64,000 nt of DNA from Nicotiana tabacum. Taxonomy: Eukaryota; Streptophyta; Magnoliopsida; Solanales; Solanaceae. Shown here one piece after another: positions 24,180-37,200 of the stretch. Location of the stretch: assembly GCF_000715075.1 (NCBI RefSeq), contig NC_134096.1, positions 61,885,854 through 61,949,853 on the forward strand, written 5' to 3'. Under the pieces are notes generated by a model that saw only the letters and a program-made list of their open reading frames with translations, had not been told where the DNA came from and did not search any database. The position numbers and the translations under genes are program-made. Each line of letters opens with the position of its first letter. Positions within the stretch are counted from its first letter, which is position 1.

Positions 24180-26850
24180 CCTGCCGGCTCGAGGCCCTCA
24201 TCTTCTTCGGTTCCCGAATAATCATACTAGTATTCGAGCAGTGAGCCAAGCAGGAAGATTCTCACGAGCAGTTAACTCCAGTTCCCGAACTTGAGCAATA
24301 CAATCGTCAATATTGTTAATGCCCACTTTGGCCTCCTCCAAAGTCTTCCTCTTCATATGGTATATAGCATAGGTCTTCTCGAAGACGAGGGAATCTTCTT
24401 GATCCTCGGGTTTTGCGTGGAGCTTATCAATTTTAGCCGGGAGTTCTTCTCTTTTCATCCTTTATTACGCTGATTCGGGAATCAAGCTCAACGCTGGTGG
24501 TTGAGTGAAGCCGATTTTGCTCTTTGACCCTCTTGAGCCTTTCTTCCATTTTGACCCTCTTCTCCTCGGTAGCATTGGCCTCCTTGGTTTTGGCACGCAA
24601 ACCAGACTCCAAGTTACTAACTTGTTCCATGAAGGTTGATTCACGTTCAGCAGCAGTCACAACATTATGAAGCTCGGCCCACTTAGACTTTTCTTCCCTT
24701 AAATTTTCATGAAGTAGGGTGACTACTTAGCTGTGAGCCATCCTGTCTAGCTCCGACTACCGTAGTCAGGACTCCAGCTTATCCATTCGAATAACTTCAT
24801 CCTCCAACACCAAGAGGCGCTCATCGATTTGATTCCTCTCGACCAACAGTTGGTCTCATTCCGAAGCAAGTTCTTGCTTGTTTACTACATCCTCTGCAGG
24901 AGCTCGGAGGCAAGAAAGTTGGTTTGAAAAGGATAAAACCAAGTTTATTACTTCAAAATGTAAATTAGGAAAAGATGGAAAAGAGTGAGGCTTTTACCTA
25001 TGACGAGCAGTACATGCTGTAATTTATGAGGCACTCCCCCAAAAGGGAGTCCATCTTCTCCCAATCTTTCATTGAAGCCAGCGACTTCAAGTAACTGGCA
25101 AGCTCCTTTGGCTTTGAGAGAATATGGCACTCCTTCGAAATCAAAATAGTGGCGATTCGCCTTTGACTAGGATCCTGGGAAGGTGCCGAATAATTATTTC
25201 CCAAGGTCCCATGATCAGGAGACCATGGAGGGGCGGCATTCCTCGCTTGTTCAGCTAATGCCAGAGGAGATGCAGTTGGTTCTGCTGGCGAAGGAACAAC
25301 TGGTGTTGGTGGGTATGGAGTTGTCGGTGTAGAAGGAGAAGAAGCAGTTGTGGTTGTTTCTTGCTCGGTGGTTGAGGGCAGAAGAAGCTCAGGGTCTGAA
25401 CTCCTTGGACCAGAGATAGCAACATGGATCGGGAAGTGATAATCAACATTCTCAACCAGGTCCATTTCACCCGAGAGTGCCTGAACTTCCTCTGCTGGTG
25501 GGTTTTGAAGCTCCCCCGACTGAGCATCCGGTTGAGCCGATGAAGATCCTTTTCTCCTTTGAAGGGAAGCCTCTTCATTACTAGCTTCCCCTTCGTCATC
25601 GAGGACCACTGTGGTTGGCTCAGTTGGTGTTTTCTTTACTCTTTTCTCTTAAGTCTCAGCCAAGGAGGAATGCCTCATCTTCGATTTCTTGTTCTTGTAT
25701 TGGGGACTCCGAGAGGATGCACCCTCATCAGAGGCTCGGGTAGATCCACGGGCTCTGCTTCGGTCGAGGGCATTCTACAATACCCTCCCGACCTCCTCGG
25801 GGTCATCTAGGGCGTCGAGGCAGACGACGAAACCCCTCAGAACCCCTACGCAAGCAAAAAGATGATTAAGTAAATTGCTCTTAAACTACTAAGATTAAAA
25901 AAAGAGAGGAATTTTACTCACCGTGGTTCTTATCTCTCCACCCATACTTGAGAGTCATTTCTTTCCACCGACGGGATTCCGAAGATGTAATATATAGAAT
26001 TTTCTGAATCTATCGGTCCAAACCGTGAACCCATGGTGGCTCCCAGCAGGCAACTGAAATGAAAGAAGTAAAAAAAATTAGCAAAACGAGAAATTATCTT
26101 TTTATGAAGAAAGGAAACGAATATCCGAAGACTTACGGAAGAGATTCCACGACTCAGGAAAAGCTAGAGTTGTGGTAGGGATGATATCCCTGGTAGCAAT
26201 AACAACGAACCGCTCCATCCATCCGCGGTCGTTGTGATCATCTATGCTAGTGAGAAGGGCGTGATGGCCACGCTTGCTGAAGTTTAACAATCCCCCACGA
26301 AAAATCTTGGGGGAGTAGATATTCATAATATGTGCGAGAGTTAGGATTTTTTCGATTTCGGTGCACAACTGGCAAAGACAGGACACCGTACGCCATATCG
26401 ATAAGCCAACTTGTGCCAAGTAGACCTGGTACTGGTGGCAAAACTCCAGAATTATTGGGTCAAGTCCTTCACTTGGTCCCAAGGAGAAGGGACCCAAAGT
26501 AAAGAGATTATATATAGATGTACATAAACCCCTCTCTGGAATAAGTAACTCTCTCTACCACATCGGGGGCGAAAATTTCGATATTGGAACAGTTGCAATC
26601 CTCCTTTACAGTGGGGATACTAGAAGGAAGATTAGAGGAGGGGTACCTACGAACTGGACAAAACCTGTGGCTTTGAGAATTCACGGACGAGGTTTGTTCT
26701 TGGAGATCAGATGCGGTGCTGAGACAAAGTGGTATAATGGTATTAATAGTTAGAGGTTTAGACTCAGCATCAACTTCTTTGTCTTTATTTTTCTTCGAAC
26801 CTCCACCGAAGAGAAAACCGGTATTTCCTAAGTTAGCAACGTAAGAAGAC
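24180..26850 (-). pseudogene. Antisense ORF of a Tat-lineage retrotransposon (putative plant transposon protein plus coiled coil), multi-exon, decayed
   Basis: Read from 26850 leftward, MSSYVANLGNTGFLFGGGSK leads to a domain typical of plant retroelement ORFs (PFSLGPSEGLDPIILEFCHQ, MNIYSPKIFRGGLLNFSKRG, DDHNDRGWMERFVVIATRD; 26500-26130). It continues near 25990-25930 (SRRWKEMTLKYGWRDKNHG, followed by GT). A Ser/Pro/Thr-rich linker follows (25609-25200), then a charged heptad-rich coiled coil (24870-24222) and an acidic tail (YDYSGTEEDEGLEPAGEQ). GT/AG boundaries around 25910 and 24998 suggest introns. It sits downstream of and antisense to Tat pol, as described for Tat elements. Function is unknown. 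Stops break the frame, for example between the first two exons near 26500, and the 3' end is cut by the LTR at 24166. Confidence 0.7.
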
Positions 26851-27180
26851 ATGATGGTAAAAGATGAATGAAGAAAGTTCTTGCCAAGGAAGTTGGATGT
26901 TTTAAGAAAAACTCAGAAAAGGAGCAAAGATCGTGAAAGTAGTGAAAGTGGAGAATTGAAAATGATGAGTAGCAAAGAAGTTATAGACAGCAAAAAATCG
27001 TGGTCATGATTACCTCGAAAACAGACGAAAATACTTACTGAATCACGGGGCAACACATGTTCGGAGTATTAAATGCGAAGAGACGCGTGTCCCTTCAAAT
27101 GTCAGAGATCGTTCAGGAACTTTTTTGTCAAGAAAGGAATACTCATCTACTCTCCGGTAATATTGAGTTGCATCACCGGA

Positions 27181-27720
27181 AATTAGGGGGACTATTTGTA
27201 TGGGATGAAATTGGTTGATAACAAGTGGCTAAATAGAGGTGACACATAGAGCCGAGAACAGACAAAAGTTGAGTCGGCGGATAATCGGCACCGGTTACGA
27301 AGTGCGCAACCGATACATGATGGACCCAGAAGGAAGCACAACCGATGGTAAAGATTCAAAGTCTTGACATCGCATAGTATTTAACGAGCAGCCGTTACAG
27401 AGAATATCTGTATTTAAAGCCAGCCATTATGCACCCATCAATGACATTTTTATTCTCGTTCAAGAGGAGCTTGATTTTAAGATCTTGTCTCCCAAACGAT
27501 AACTATAAATATCAGGATTAACAACTCTTTTAAGAACATGAAACATTCTGCACACAAAAGCTATAGCATATTGTTTTACGCTCAATCTAAAGAACTTTAT
27601 CATTGCTTCTGCTTTTGCCCGGAAAGACCGAGCTCAGAATACTACGAGACATGTCCATCTCCCAAAAAAAAAAAAAGACAAAGACCGACCAAGAAATGTC
27701 AAATATCAAAAGTTACTGAC
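27181..27720 (+). mobile_element. Polypurine tract and truncated LTR of the Tat-lineage element
   Basis: AATTAGGGGGAC at 27181-27192 is a good polypurine tract. TGTATGGGATGAAATTGG starts 5 bp later, and the following text (AGAGGTGACACATAGAGCCG, AGTCGGCGGATAATCGGCAC, CCGGAAAGACCGAGCTCAGA) is the usual LTR text of Solanaceae Tat elements. This places the 3' LTR after the antisense ORF, as the Tat structure predicts. The LTR fades after about 27720 with no clear CA end or target duplication, so it is probably truncated. Confidence 0.65.
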
Positions 27721-28562
27721 TGATGATAGTAGGAGACCATGGCTTGAGTAGCAAATTAATTAGATAAACTTGAACTTTAGAATACTACGAGCTAATCTGC
27801 ATATATTCTATTCATCTCACCCGCCAAAGAATTGAGAGAAGCCTAGCACCTAATTAAGTGTGTGGTCATATGATCATCAGATTAAAAACGCAATCAGTCA
27901 CGCTATGATGCACCGTAGTTGTGTTCTATATACATAGCTTGCTTTGGCAGTGCGAACGAGCATTCTCCGCATTCTCTCTTATCAATCTACTCTTCCCACT
28001 AACCATTAATGAATCAACGAAACAACTTTGTTGAATATTATGGATTCGAGTTCAAAAGTTAACCACAATTTATTTGATATATTGGTTTTCGAACTTTATT
28101 ATTTATACTTATTAAGTGAATTTTCTAAATACATATACAAAATTTGACCATTGAGTTTGGATGAATCCATAAATTCTTAACTACATCACTTGGTTCATTT
28201 AGTTTGATTCTTTTCTTTCTTTGAGTAATACCATCATGTGTTAATATAAAGGGTAAACAAATGAAATAGACCATGAAATCAAAGGTTTAAATTGCAATAA
28301 AGAAAAAATGCGTGTGTTAGTCTTCTATATAAGTTTTGATGAAGGGAGTTACGGGTTATAGATAGCACAAACTTACAACTTATTTGACTTATTTCTCGTC
28401 GTTTTATATGTACAATCATTTTACATTATATTTATATTATATTGGAGTATTATATTATGCCATCGAGATTAATAAAAATTAATATTGTGTCTGAAGTAAC
28501 AACATAACACCACAATCCAATTAGGGGACATAATTATTCGATGCCTACACTGATTCGTGGAT
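27721..28562. other. AT-rich intergenic sequence with no recognised feature
   Basis: No coding frame, repeat terminus or RNA gene could be recognised. It is the first non-retroelement DNA on the left side of the gene island. Confidence 0.5.
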
Positions 28563-28564
28563 TA

Positions 28565-29635
28565 GGGGTGTACATAAGTCGGGTTGATTCGAATTTTTCA
28601 ATTACCAAACCAAACCAATAGTGTTGGGTTTTTAAATATATACACCAAATCAAACCAACAAAGTCGGGTTTTTCAAAGTTTTTCTCAGTTTTTTCGGATT
28701 TTCGAATTTTTTTCCGGTAAAGTCTTCATAGCACAAAATATTCAACTTGTGCTCCAAATATTTCTTTAGTCCTAGTAAGATATAACTATATAATGAATTT
28801 TCTAATAAAATAACCTAATAATATGAGATAAGTCACCACAGAGTCGGTTGACCCAGTTGGTTTGGAGGGCGGTCATTCATACAGATGATATGAGATTTAT
28901 CCCCCCTCAATGACTTCTGGGTCGAGCCAGTCGCATAAGCCTTGCCTAGTGCGGTTTACACCCCTTATGTGATTTGCAGGCTATTACACAGTGAGAGATT
29001 TACCTAGTGCGCATAGAGTGCTCACCCGAAGGGCAGAGGCTGTAGCAACTGCGAGTTTTCCTGGGGTTCCAAAAATATATTTGAGATAAGTCATAGCATT
29101 ATACTAAAATATTCAATAACAAAGATAATAAAATTGCATAAATCAAATATTACTAATTAATAAACCTATAATAAAAATTAATATAATTTAAAAAATACTA
29201 TATATAGGTCATGCTAAAATAAGTATAGCTAATAAATACTATTAAGTACATAACGCACTAAAGAAAAAAATAAACTAAGTTATGCATTTTCATTATAAAC
29301 CAATGTAAAATTTAAAAAATAGATATCCAACACTATCGTCATTCATAGTGTTGAATTGAATTTCTTTTGTTAGCATTAGTATTTATTTGAACTTTGTTTG
29401 AGTTACTACATTTATTGGCTATAAAATTGATTTACCATTCAAGAATGTTAAAGTGAAATAATACGGGTAAAAGATAAAACTGTGAAAAAGTTTAAGAAAT
29501 ATTTATAAATTACATTACAATAAATATTTATATGTATAAAATATTTTTTAAAATTGTATAAATGTACTATCGGGTTGGTTTGATTTCGGTTTGACTTTTT
29601 TTAGTTAAAAATACCAAACCAAATCACAATGGAGA
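28565..29635. mobile_element. hAT-like MITE (TAGGGGTGTAC type), interrupted by a SINE
   Basis: The left end is TAGGGGTGTACATAAGTCGG with subterminal GGGTT/AACCAA words (CAAACCAAACC, AAATCAAACCAACAAAG). The right side carries the inverted counterparts (GGGTTGGTTTGATTTCGGTT near 29571, then TACCAAACCAAATC near 29610). The right terminus has decayed and no 8-bp duplication was found. The interior is AT-rich and non-coding. A SINE with its own target duplication lies inside (28836-29081), so the MITE is the older insertion. Confidence 0.65.
28836..29081 (+). mobile_element. tRNA-derived SINE with 12-bp target duplication
   Basis: It is flanked by TGAGATAAGTCA at 28824-28835 and 29082-29093. Near the left end TGACCCAGTTGG resembles a pol III A box, and GGGTCGAGCC (about 28920) resembles a B box. 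The body ends TCCTGGGGTTCC followed by a short A/T tail. Length (about 245 bp) and layout fit a Solanaceae SINE. I cannot assign the family with certainty. Confidence 0.75.
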
Positions 29636-30190
29636 TGATAGGGGTCCAAGAATTACTAAAGAAAATCAAGAAACATGCGGAAGCTAAAAAAAAATAAAGA
29701 AACAAAAAAACGACGGAAAATTAAAGATAGATTGAATTCAAGAACTCTTTCTTGAATTTAAGAAAGAGTTTCTTGAATTCAAGAAGTCTATTCTTGAAAT
29801 TGAATCCTAACAATAATAATTAGGTAACAAAAAACTAATCGCCTTTGGTAGAGAATTAAAAATAAGAGATAGATTATGAAACCCGACCCTTTGGAATAAC
29901 AAGAACAACAATAAGCCTAAACTTATCGCCTTTCTTGAATACCTAGAAGTAATGTAAGATTTTGAAAAGAGTTTAATCTTATCACCTTTAAGTTGAGTCT
30001 TGAAAGTTGAAAAATAAATTCAAAAATAACCACACACAAGAGTACAAGAAAAATCTAATAATTTTTATTTATAATAGTCTATCAATAAAAAAAGAAAAAA
30101 GAGAGAAGCCCAAAGGCTTTTGAGGCATTATTGACGCGTATCGGTGCCTATATTGGTGAAAATTCAACATCGTCCCTTATAATACAAAAT
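29636..30190. other. Intergenic sequence upstream of the RING gene with a short inverted repeat
   Basis: There is no gene. About 29736-29802 holds overlapping direct and inverted copies of TTCTTGAATTCAAGAA-like text (TTTCTTGAATTTAAGAAAG, TTTCTTGAATTCAAGAAG) that can fold on themselves. The promoter and transcription start of the downstream RING gene are probably in or just right of this interval (about 30100-30300), but I cannot place a TATA box confidently. Confidence 0.4.
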
Positions 30191-30713
30191 CCAAAAGCAT
30201 CGAACCTCCGATTTCAAGAATTCTTTCTTGGCTTCTGTCTTTTCTGGAATTCAATACAATCATCCAATCTATCGTTTTTTCTCTCCCTTTTTCTGTCTCC
30301 ATAATTTAGAGGTGTGTTTTCTTTTCTCCATCCTTGATTACTTCTTTAATCTTGTGACCTCAAGTGGGTATTGTCTGAATTGGTCGATAACCATATGTAT
30401 CTGCGTTAACATTCTTTTCTTTGACTTGAGAATTAATTAATCTGAAATTATAATTACCCAATTCTTGGTTTCTTGTTTGCCTTATAATTGTGTCCATTGA
30501 GCTTCTTCAGCTGATCATTTATGTTTGCTTTTCTACTGAGGTTCTATTAATGAATTAATTCCCATTAAAGAGAATTAGGAGAGGAACAAAAAAGTTTTCT
30601 AATCCCTGGAAATGTTTGAAGTTTTAGAAATTGTATCTGCTCTTTGCAATTCCGCTATAGTGTCTATTGTTTTAAGCTCTCAAACAATTTGGTGCTATGA
30701 AGTGGCTTGATTA

Positions 30714-30762
30714 CCCTCCCCCCCACCCAACCCCACCCACCCCCACTCCCCACTCCCCACCC
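30714..30762 (-). repeat. C-rich tract with G-quadruplex potential on the minus strand
   Basis: Nine runs of three to seven C are separated by one or two bases, so the complementary strand has nine G-runs with very short loops. The tract lies 510 bp upstream of the RING start codon, probably in the 5' UTR intron or leader. Confidence 0.85.
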
Positions 30763-31273
30763 AACAACCAAAGAAAAAGAAGTAAACTTTTTCTCTGAGT
30801 TTAATAATTGCATACAAAGATATCAAATTTAACTACTGTATTGGGCATTCTTGAGTCTTGGAATTAAATGGGTCCAAATGGAGTTGAATGAATATTGAGG
30901 ATTCATATAGACGATAAGAGTGAATTAAGGTATACATCTTCAACAACTGTAAGTTTGGAAGTATTGTGTGTCTTCTTATATCTTAGTTCTGATAGTTTAA
31001 TATTGTCTTCACTATTACAGGAATCTAACATAATACTTATTTTTTCTTAATGCCTTGATCAGAAAGGGCATTCACTCATTCGGGGGGTTTCCTGAAGAGA
31101 GCGGGTGCCCAATTCCATTTGCTCGCTGAAGGTCTTTCCTCACTTTTCGTTTGTTACTCCAAGTTCCAATTGCCACAAGTTTTACTTCCACAATCAGGAT
31201 ATCGTGACAATTGGGATTGTCAATGACACTTGAAAAGGTTTTTGTGGTACCAACGTAGGTTGAAAACGGTACC

Positions 31274-34200
31274 ATGGGTGCAGTTTGTTGCTGCTTACGA
31301 GACGATTGTGAAGATTTTGCCAATCCAAACAGCTCAATGTATAGGAACTGTATATGCCTTGGAACTCTTGTTCAGAACTTCTTGCATGTGGTATGCTTTT
31401 CGACAACATTGTTGTATATTTACCATATAATTCCTTCTTTTCAAACGCACTACTGCTGCTTACACAGTCATATTCAATGGATAGTACCTCTCTTGTCATT
31501 TTCCTTTGAATCTTTAACTAATGAGATGATGAAACAACTTTACTATTTCTATAAGGCTCACCATCCAAAGCATTTCACACATGGAACATAAGGAACTAAA
31601 TATTATGAAATCTTTTGAGAGTATCCGGCAGCTGAACTTATCTGCATAATCTGTTTAGGTATATTTATCACAAAACATTATCTTTGGGTATAGTCTTGTA
31701 TTTAGATCATCATAGCTTCATATCAAGACCTTTTCATTCACTGAATGGGTGCTGATGATAATTGCTCTCGTTTATTTGCCATAGAATTTTCATAATCTTC
31801 ATTTTCTTATCCTTCAGTATACATCACTTTTCCATAGAGGAGAACAACATGTCATTCCTTCATCTGATCAAGGGGCTGCATCTTTGAGTTCTACAACATC
31901 TCTTGATGACTCACTGTCTGACGTTTACCGTTCTCCTCCGAGACCACTGCCTTATGATGCTGATCCAAGATATTTCCGCTTGCAACAAGACGGACAAGTC
32001 TCGAGAAGGGAGAAAGGCGCAAGCCACTCACATGAGGAGACTGAACCACTGCAAAGAAGCTTTGACGATTCCGAATCGTTAAGTGATGTAAATAAATGGA
32101 GTCAGCCTACATTTGAAGAGGGATCAAAAGAATACAACAAATCTTCTGTGGAATTCTCAACAGCTAAAATGACTTCCGGAGATGCTCATATTTATTATTA
32201 TTCAGAAGATGAAGATGTCTGTCCGACATGTCTTGAAGGTAAATTTTTTGGATCTTTCTGCTCTACCTCATCGGATGTAACAAAAGTCGTCTATGCATGC
32301 CCTCTACAAAGAGTCTTGTAAAAAGTCTTTTTCTATTTCCCCTTATCCCATCTTTGGTGGCATAACCTAGATATTATTTTGTCTAGTGGACAACAGAAAT
32401 TTAAAATACCCTAGTCACTGTTATAGTTTTTACCTCCAAAATCAATGGTTTGATAATATTTGTTACAGGACTATGTGGTGAAGAATGAACATGACTAACT
32501 GTTGAACAACAGTGTTTAATGAAATTGTTTTGGGGCAGTATATCGTTCACGTACTTTTTGGCATACATTGAATGGTTTCTGGGCATTGTTTAGCATAGTT
32601 CAGAGGATTTTTTGAATATTTACTTTCATGTGTCTCTTTCAGAATACACCGAGGAAAACCCAAAAATAATGACAAAATGCTCTCACCATTTCCACCTGAG
32701 TTGTATATATGAGTGGATGGAAAGAAGTGACAGCTGTCCAGTTTGTGGCAAGGTAATTGTGATTTCGTTTACTTTATATGTGCCGTCTCTTTCTTTTTAT
32801 GATGCTTGATTTGGTGTACTGGTTGAGCTTATCCTATATATTCTGCTATGCTACAAACAATTCTCAGGCTTTCTGAGGGAAATGTCTGCATGTTTTTATT
32901 TTTCTATATTGACCTCTCTGTCTTAGTGACAATCAATTAATTCCAAGATATAGCCGTTATAACTAACTACATAGACTCAAATCCCTTCTTGAAGCTGCAC
33001 CGATCCTCCCTACACTTCCGCTGTATAAAATGTGGATCCGTAATAAGGAAACAGTTCCAGGAATTTTCGTGGTGTAAAGACTCAAATATATTCGTACAGG
33101 TTAAAAAGAAACAGCTAATTTTTTTTTCTTTTTCTTTCCTTGTTGAAAAATTGATAACTAGGAAAGGGAAAATAAACGGAGGGGTGTGAGAAACTCTATG
33201 TCTCCCTCGTTTTTATCAGTTTATGATTCTTTTTCATAATTACCCAGTTCTTATTCCCAGCCACTCTCTTTTGTGTGTCAAAGATTTTCTTCTTGGTGCA
33301 TTAATAGGCACAAAAAGCGTGAGCTGACATTCTTCAGATTTCTTTCTTGATTCTACTGGAAAAACTAATGATCCATGAGATAACTCATTACCAATACTTG
33401 CACAGGATATAGTTAGCATTAATCCTGTCATCATTAGCTTGTTTTGACAAGGAGGACTAGCTCATTGCTTATTTATTTGGCTACCTTTTTCTCTATTTGC
33501 TAATTTATACCCAACTGAGTAAACTTAGCTCTCCCTGCAAAATACTGCTTTATATGCAATACCGAGGTTTTTTGTATCATAAAGATAGAAGATATTGGGA
33601 AATCTCTAGGAAAGGTTTATTTTAAGGAAAGCAGAGGTGAGGGTGAAATGAGCCGAACTGCAGTCAAGTGGAGAAGGTTAAGTATAAAATACCAAATGTG
33701 GAGCGAGAGCTTGAACGTAAAGTGAGCAGAAAGCGTGTCAAAGATTTTATAACTTATAGCATTCGTAGGCTGTCAGAAGCAAGTCAATTAACATTAGATG
33801 AATAATAGAATAAATTCTGAGAGGCGTGAGAATCTATTACAAATTGGGGTGATAGAATGATGCAACCTACACATTCCTTACATTTCATGTTCATGTTTGT
33901 TTCAAATCTTCTCCTATTTTTAAGAGACTTCGTATATAGCTCTGCCACTAGATTGGGTAACATCCCATGGAGTCTCTTTAAGTGCTGGCAATTATGGTGC
34001 CAAATTCTAGTGGCTTGCTATGCAGTTAAACATTTGGAAGCCCACGACTTGTGGCTATTTTAGGGAAATCTTTAAGTTTGGGTAATTGGTCTCTTAAGAA
34101 AGTTTACCAGATGGTGAAGAACCATGCCAATCCCAATACCCAGAGCGAGAAGAAAATAATGATTAACAATACCAGTATCTTAAGGTTTTAGTCAACATGG

Positions 34201-37200
34201 TTTAGTAAACATTTGGAGATGTTACAAAATTAGAGAGACTATTGATGAGGAGATGTCACATGCAACTTTTCTTTTGGATATTGTTTGATTACAAGCATAG
34301 TGAGAAAGCCCTAATAAGTACTTTCTTTGAGATGAACATGTTGAGCCTGAAGATGACAAGGTAGTTGAGAAGCTCCCAAGTGTTATGCAATTTCATTAAG
34401 GGTCAATGGTGTCTCAGATATTATTGGTGAAGACGTGAAGTTGACTAATAAAATTTTATGGTAGATTCAGGTATTCAATCAAAGTAATGATGAAACATGG
34501 CAACTAGTCTGGTAGTTTACCTGGCCTATTGGTGCAAACACTTGGGCATATGCTTGAGCTAAGCGAATTAGTCAATGGCTTGGGTTGGGCCCAAAAACTT
34601 GTATGCTCAAAATAAGGAATTAGAGATTGTTGGGACGTTAAGGCATTTTAAGTCAAACTTCACCAGGCTGCTGTCCAAGGACCCTGACCTGGTGTTGGCT
34701 TTAGCCAAGTGGTCCACCCTGCATAGTGTCCTTTGATTCTGTAGGGCTGTTATTGACAATGCATATGGCAGTGTGCCTAAGGAAACTTTGTGATGGGATA
34801 TAGAGTGAAAGTGATTGGAAGTTTCGAACTGTGGTAATGTTAATAGATGTGTTTAAAAGGCTATGATGAGATTCGTGAAAAGGGTTGGTAAATCTAGTTG
34901 ATTTCCATCTCTTAGCTTATATCAGGGTTTAGCCTGATGGATAAGTGGTACTGAATTTATTTGACACCTCTAATATAGAGAAAGGATAAAAGGAATCTTG
35001 TTAATAAATTTGAAGGGGACCATGTAAAGGGCCCAAAATTTGTTTTCTTGTTCATGCAATATAATAGGTATGCCTTGGGACTCTTTCAGTTCTGTTAACC
35101 CCCCAAAAAAAGAATTTGAAAAATCAACGGGTCTTCTATAGACCAAATACTTCAATTGATTCTAACGTTTCTATTATACCGCCAATATGACAAGAGTATA
35201 GGTATAACTATGGCTGTCCAACGGGACGGGATGGGACGGGACGGGACAGAATTAACGGGATGGGACGGGACGGGACGGGACGACATTTAGCCGGGACGGT
35301 GGCGGAACGGGACGAAACGGGACGGGACAAACGGGACGAAACGGTAGTCCCATCCCGTCCCGCTAACAAACGGGACGGGATGGGACGGGACGGACGGTAG
35401 GCCCATCCCGTCCCGCTAACAAACGGGACGGGACGGGATGGGACGGGACGGGTTCGCGGGCCTTAAGTGTCGTTTTAAAAAAAAATTATTTAAGCATTGA
35501 GTTTGGAAACCGTTATTCTTTTGACAATTACTAAGTTTTTAAAGTTTGCAACAACTAGTTTTTTGAGTTATTTAATAAACTTAAAAATTAAACGAAAATT
35601 AGGAAACTTAGTAGAGAATTATAAAATATTAAAACAAAGACTTGTAATGAAATATTCTAGTAATTATAAATTTATAATAGAGTTATAATTTATTTAATAT
35701 AATTTCAAGCCACTAAGTAACTAAGTAAGAGTGTAAGACAATTCATAAAAATAATTCAACGCTTAGAGCCTTTTATTTTATTAATAGAACTTTCAAATCT
35801 CACATACAAATATAATTCTTTTGAAGAGCACCTAATCTACGGCTCTACGCTGCCACCTTCTAGGAAGGGTTCTATTTGAACTAGGCCTCTTAGTAGCCAA
35901 TTTCAAATTATCATACTAATATTTGTAAGCTCCTATATAACTTCGTTGTAAGTTGTAACTTATCTATAATTTCTCTCGGACATTGTTCTTGAATTGGCAA
36001 TGTTGATTGATGTTCCATGAGTTCCATGTCGTCATAGCTCCCGGTGCTAAGTATCTCATTGTATTCTTCTTCTTCTCTAATTTCACCACTTGGTATTTTC
36101 ATAGATTTATATTTATCAAACATTGATCTAACATAAGAATATATGTTAGCTTGACAGTCTTCGAGAGATGGTTGTTCATTTTGTTGAAATGTTAAATTCT
36201 CATAAATTTTACGAACAAGTCCATTTGCACCTCTTAATTTTAAAGATGGGTTAAGTATAGTAGAAATTAAATAAACTTGGGGAATAGGAAAAAAATACTT
36301 TTTAAATTTTGCAATCATTTCATTAATGGTCTGTGCATAAGTTGGATTAATTTTGCAATAATTTCATTAAGCTAGTTGTTGTAGTTGTGTTAGCACTTAG
36401 CAGAAGCATTATCTAAGGTGATAGTTAAAACTTTATCAATGAGTCCACAAAAATAAACAATTTATAGAACAGTAGTTGCAATATATGCTCCATTGTATCT
36501 TGAATCAACAAATTTATAACCAATAATACGTTTTTGTATGTTTTAGTGATGATCAACCAAATGACATGTAACAGTTAAATAATCACAACCATTAGGACTA
36601 TGACCTATATCATATGTGATAGGCACTTTACAATCTAAGTGAAACAATACACAACGAATATACTGAAGATATTCGGTTTGAAATTTAAAAATATCATTTC
36701 TAACAGTGGTCTTAGGAAAACCTTCAAAAGCAAGATTATAAGTTTTTTGTATATAATGCACGGGACGGGACGGGACAGGATGGGACGAGATGGGACGGGA
36801 CAGGCGGGACAGGCGAGACGGGACGGGACGAGACGGGACGAAATGGGACGGGACAAACGGGACGAAATGGCCATCCCGTCCCATCCCGTGTCCCGTTTAA
36901 CATGGGCCCATCCCGTTTAGAATTAAGCGGGACGGGACGGGACGGGACGGGATGGGACGCGGGACGGGACCGGGATGGGACGGGACGTCCCGTCCCGTTG
37001 GACAGCCTTAGGTATAACTCATTCCTTGCTATTGCTTACTCTGGCTGCTTCTCCTCCAAGTTCCTCCTTTTTTTTCTTGAGCCCTGTTCTGCAAGAGCTT
37101 TGCGCCTTTCCCTGCTATTGGTTATCCCCGACTCACAAATGTCAGAAGGTTCCCTTTTGCCGAGGTGCACCAAATATGCATATCAGAACTCAATAATTCA

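Noticed and set aside
33580..34900. Possible decayed transposon or pseudogene in the RING intron
   Set aside because: No conserved motif could be found in any frame and no terminal repeats were seen.
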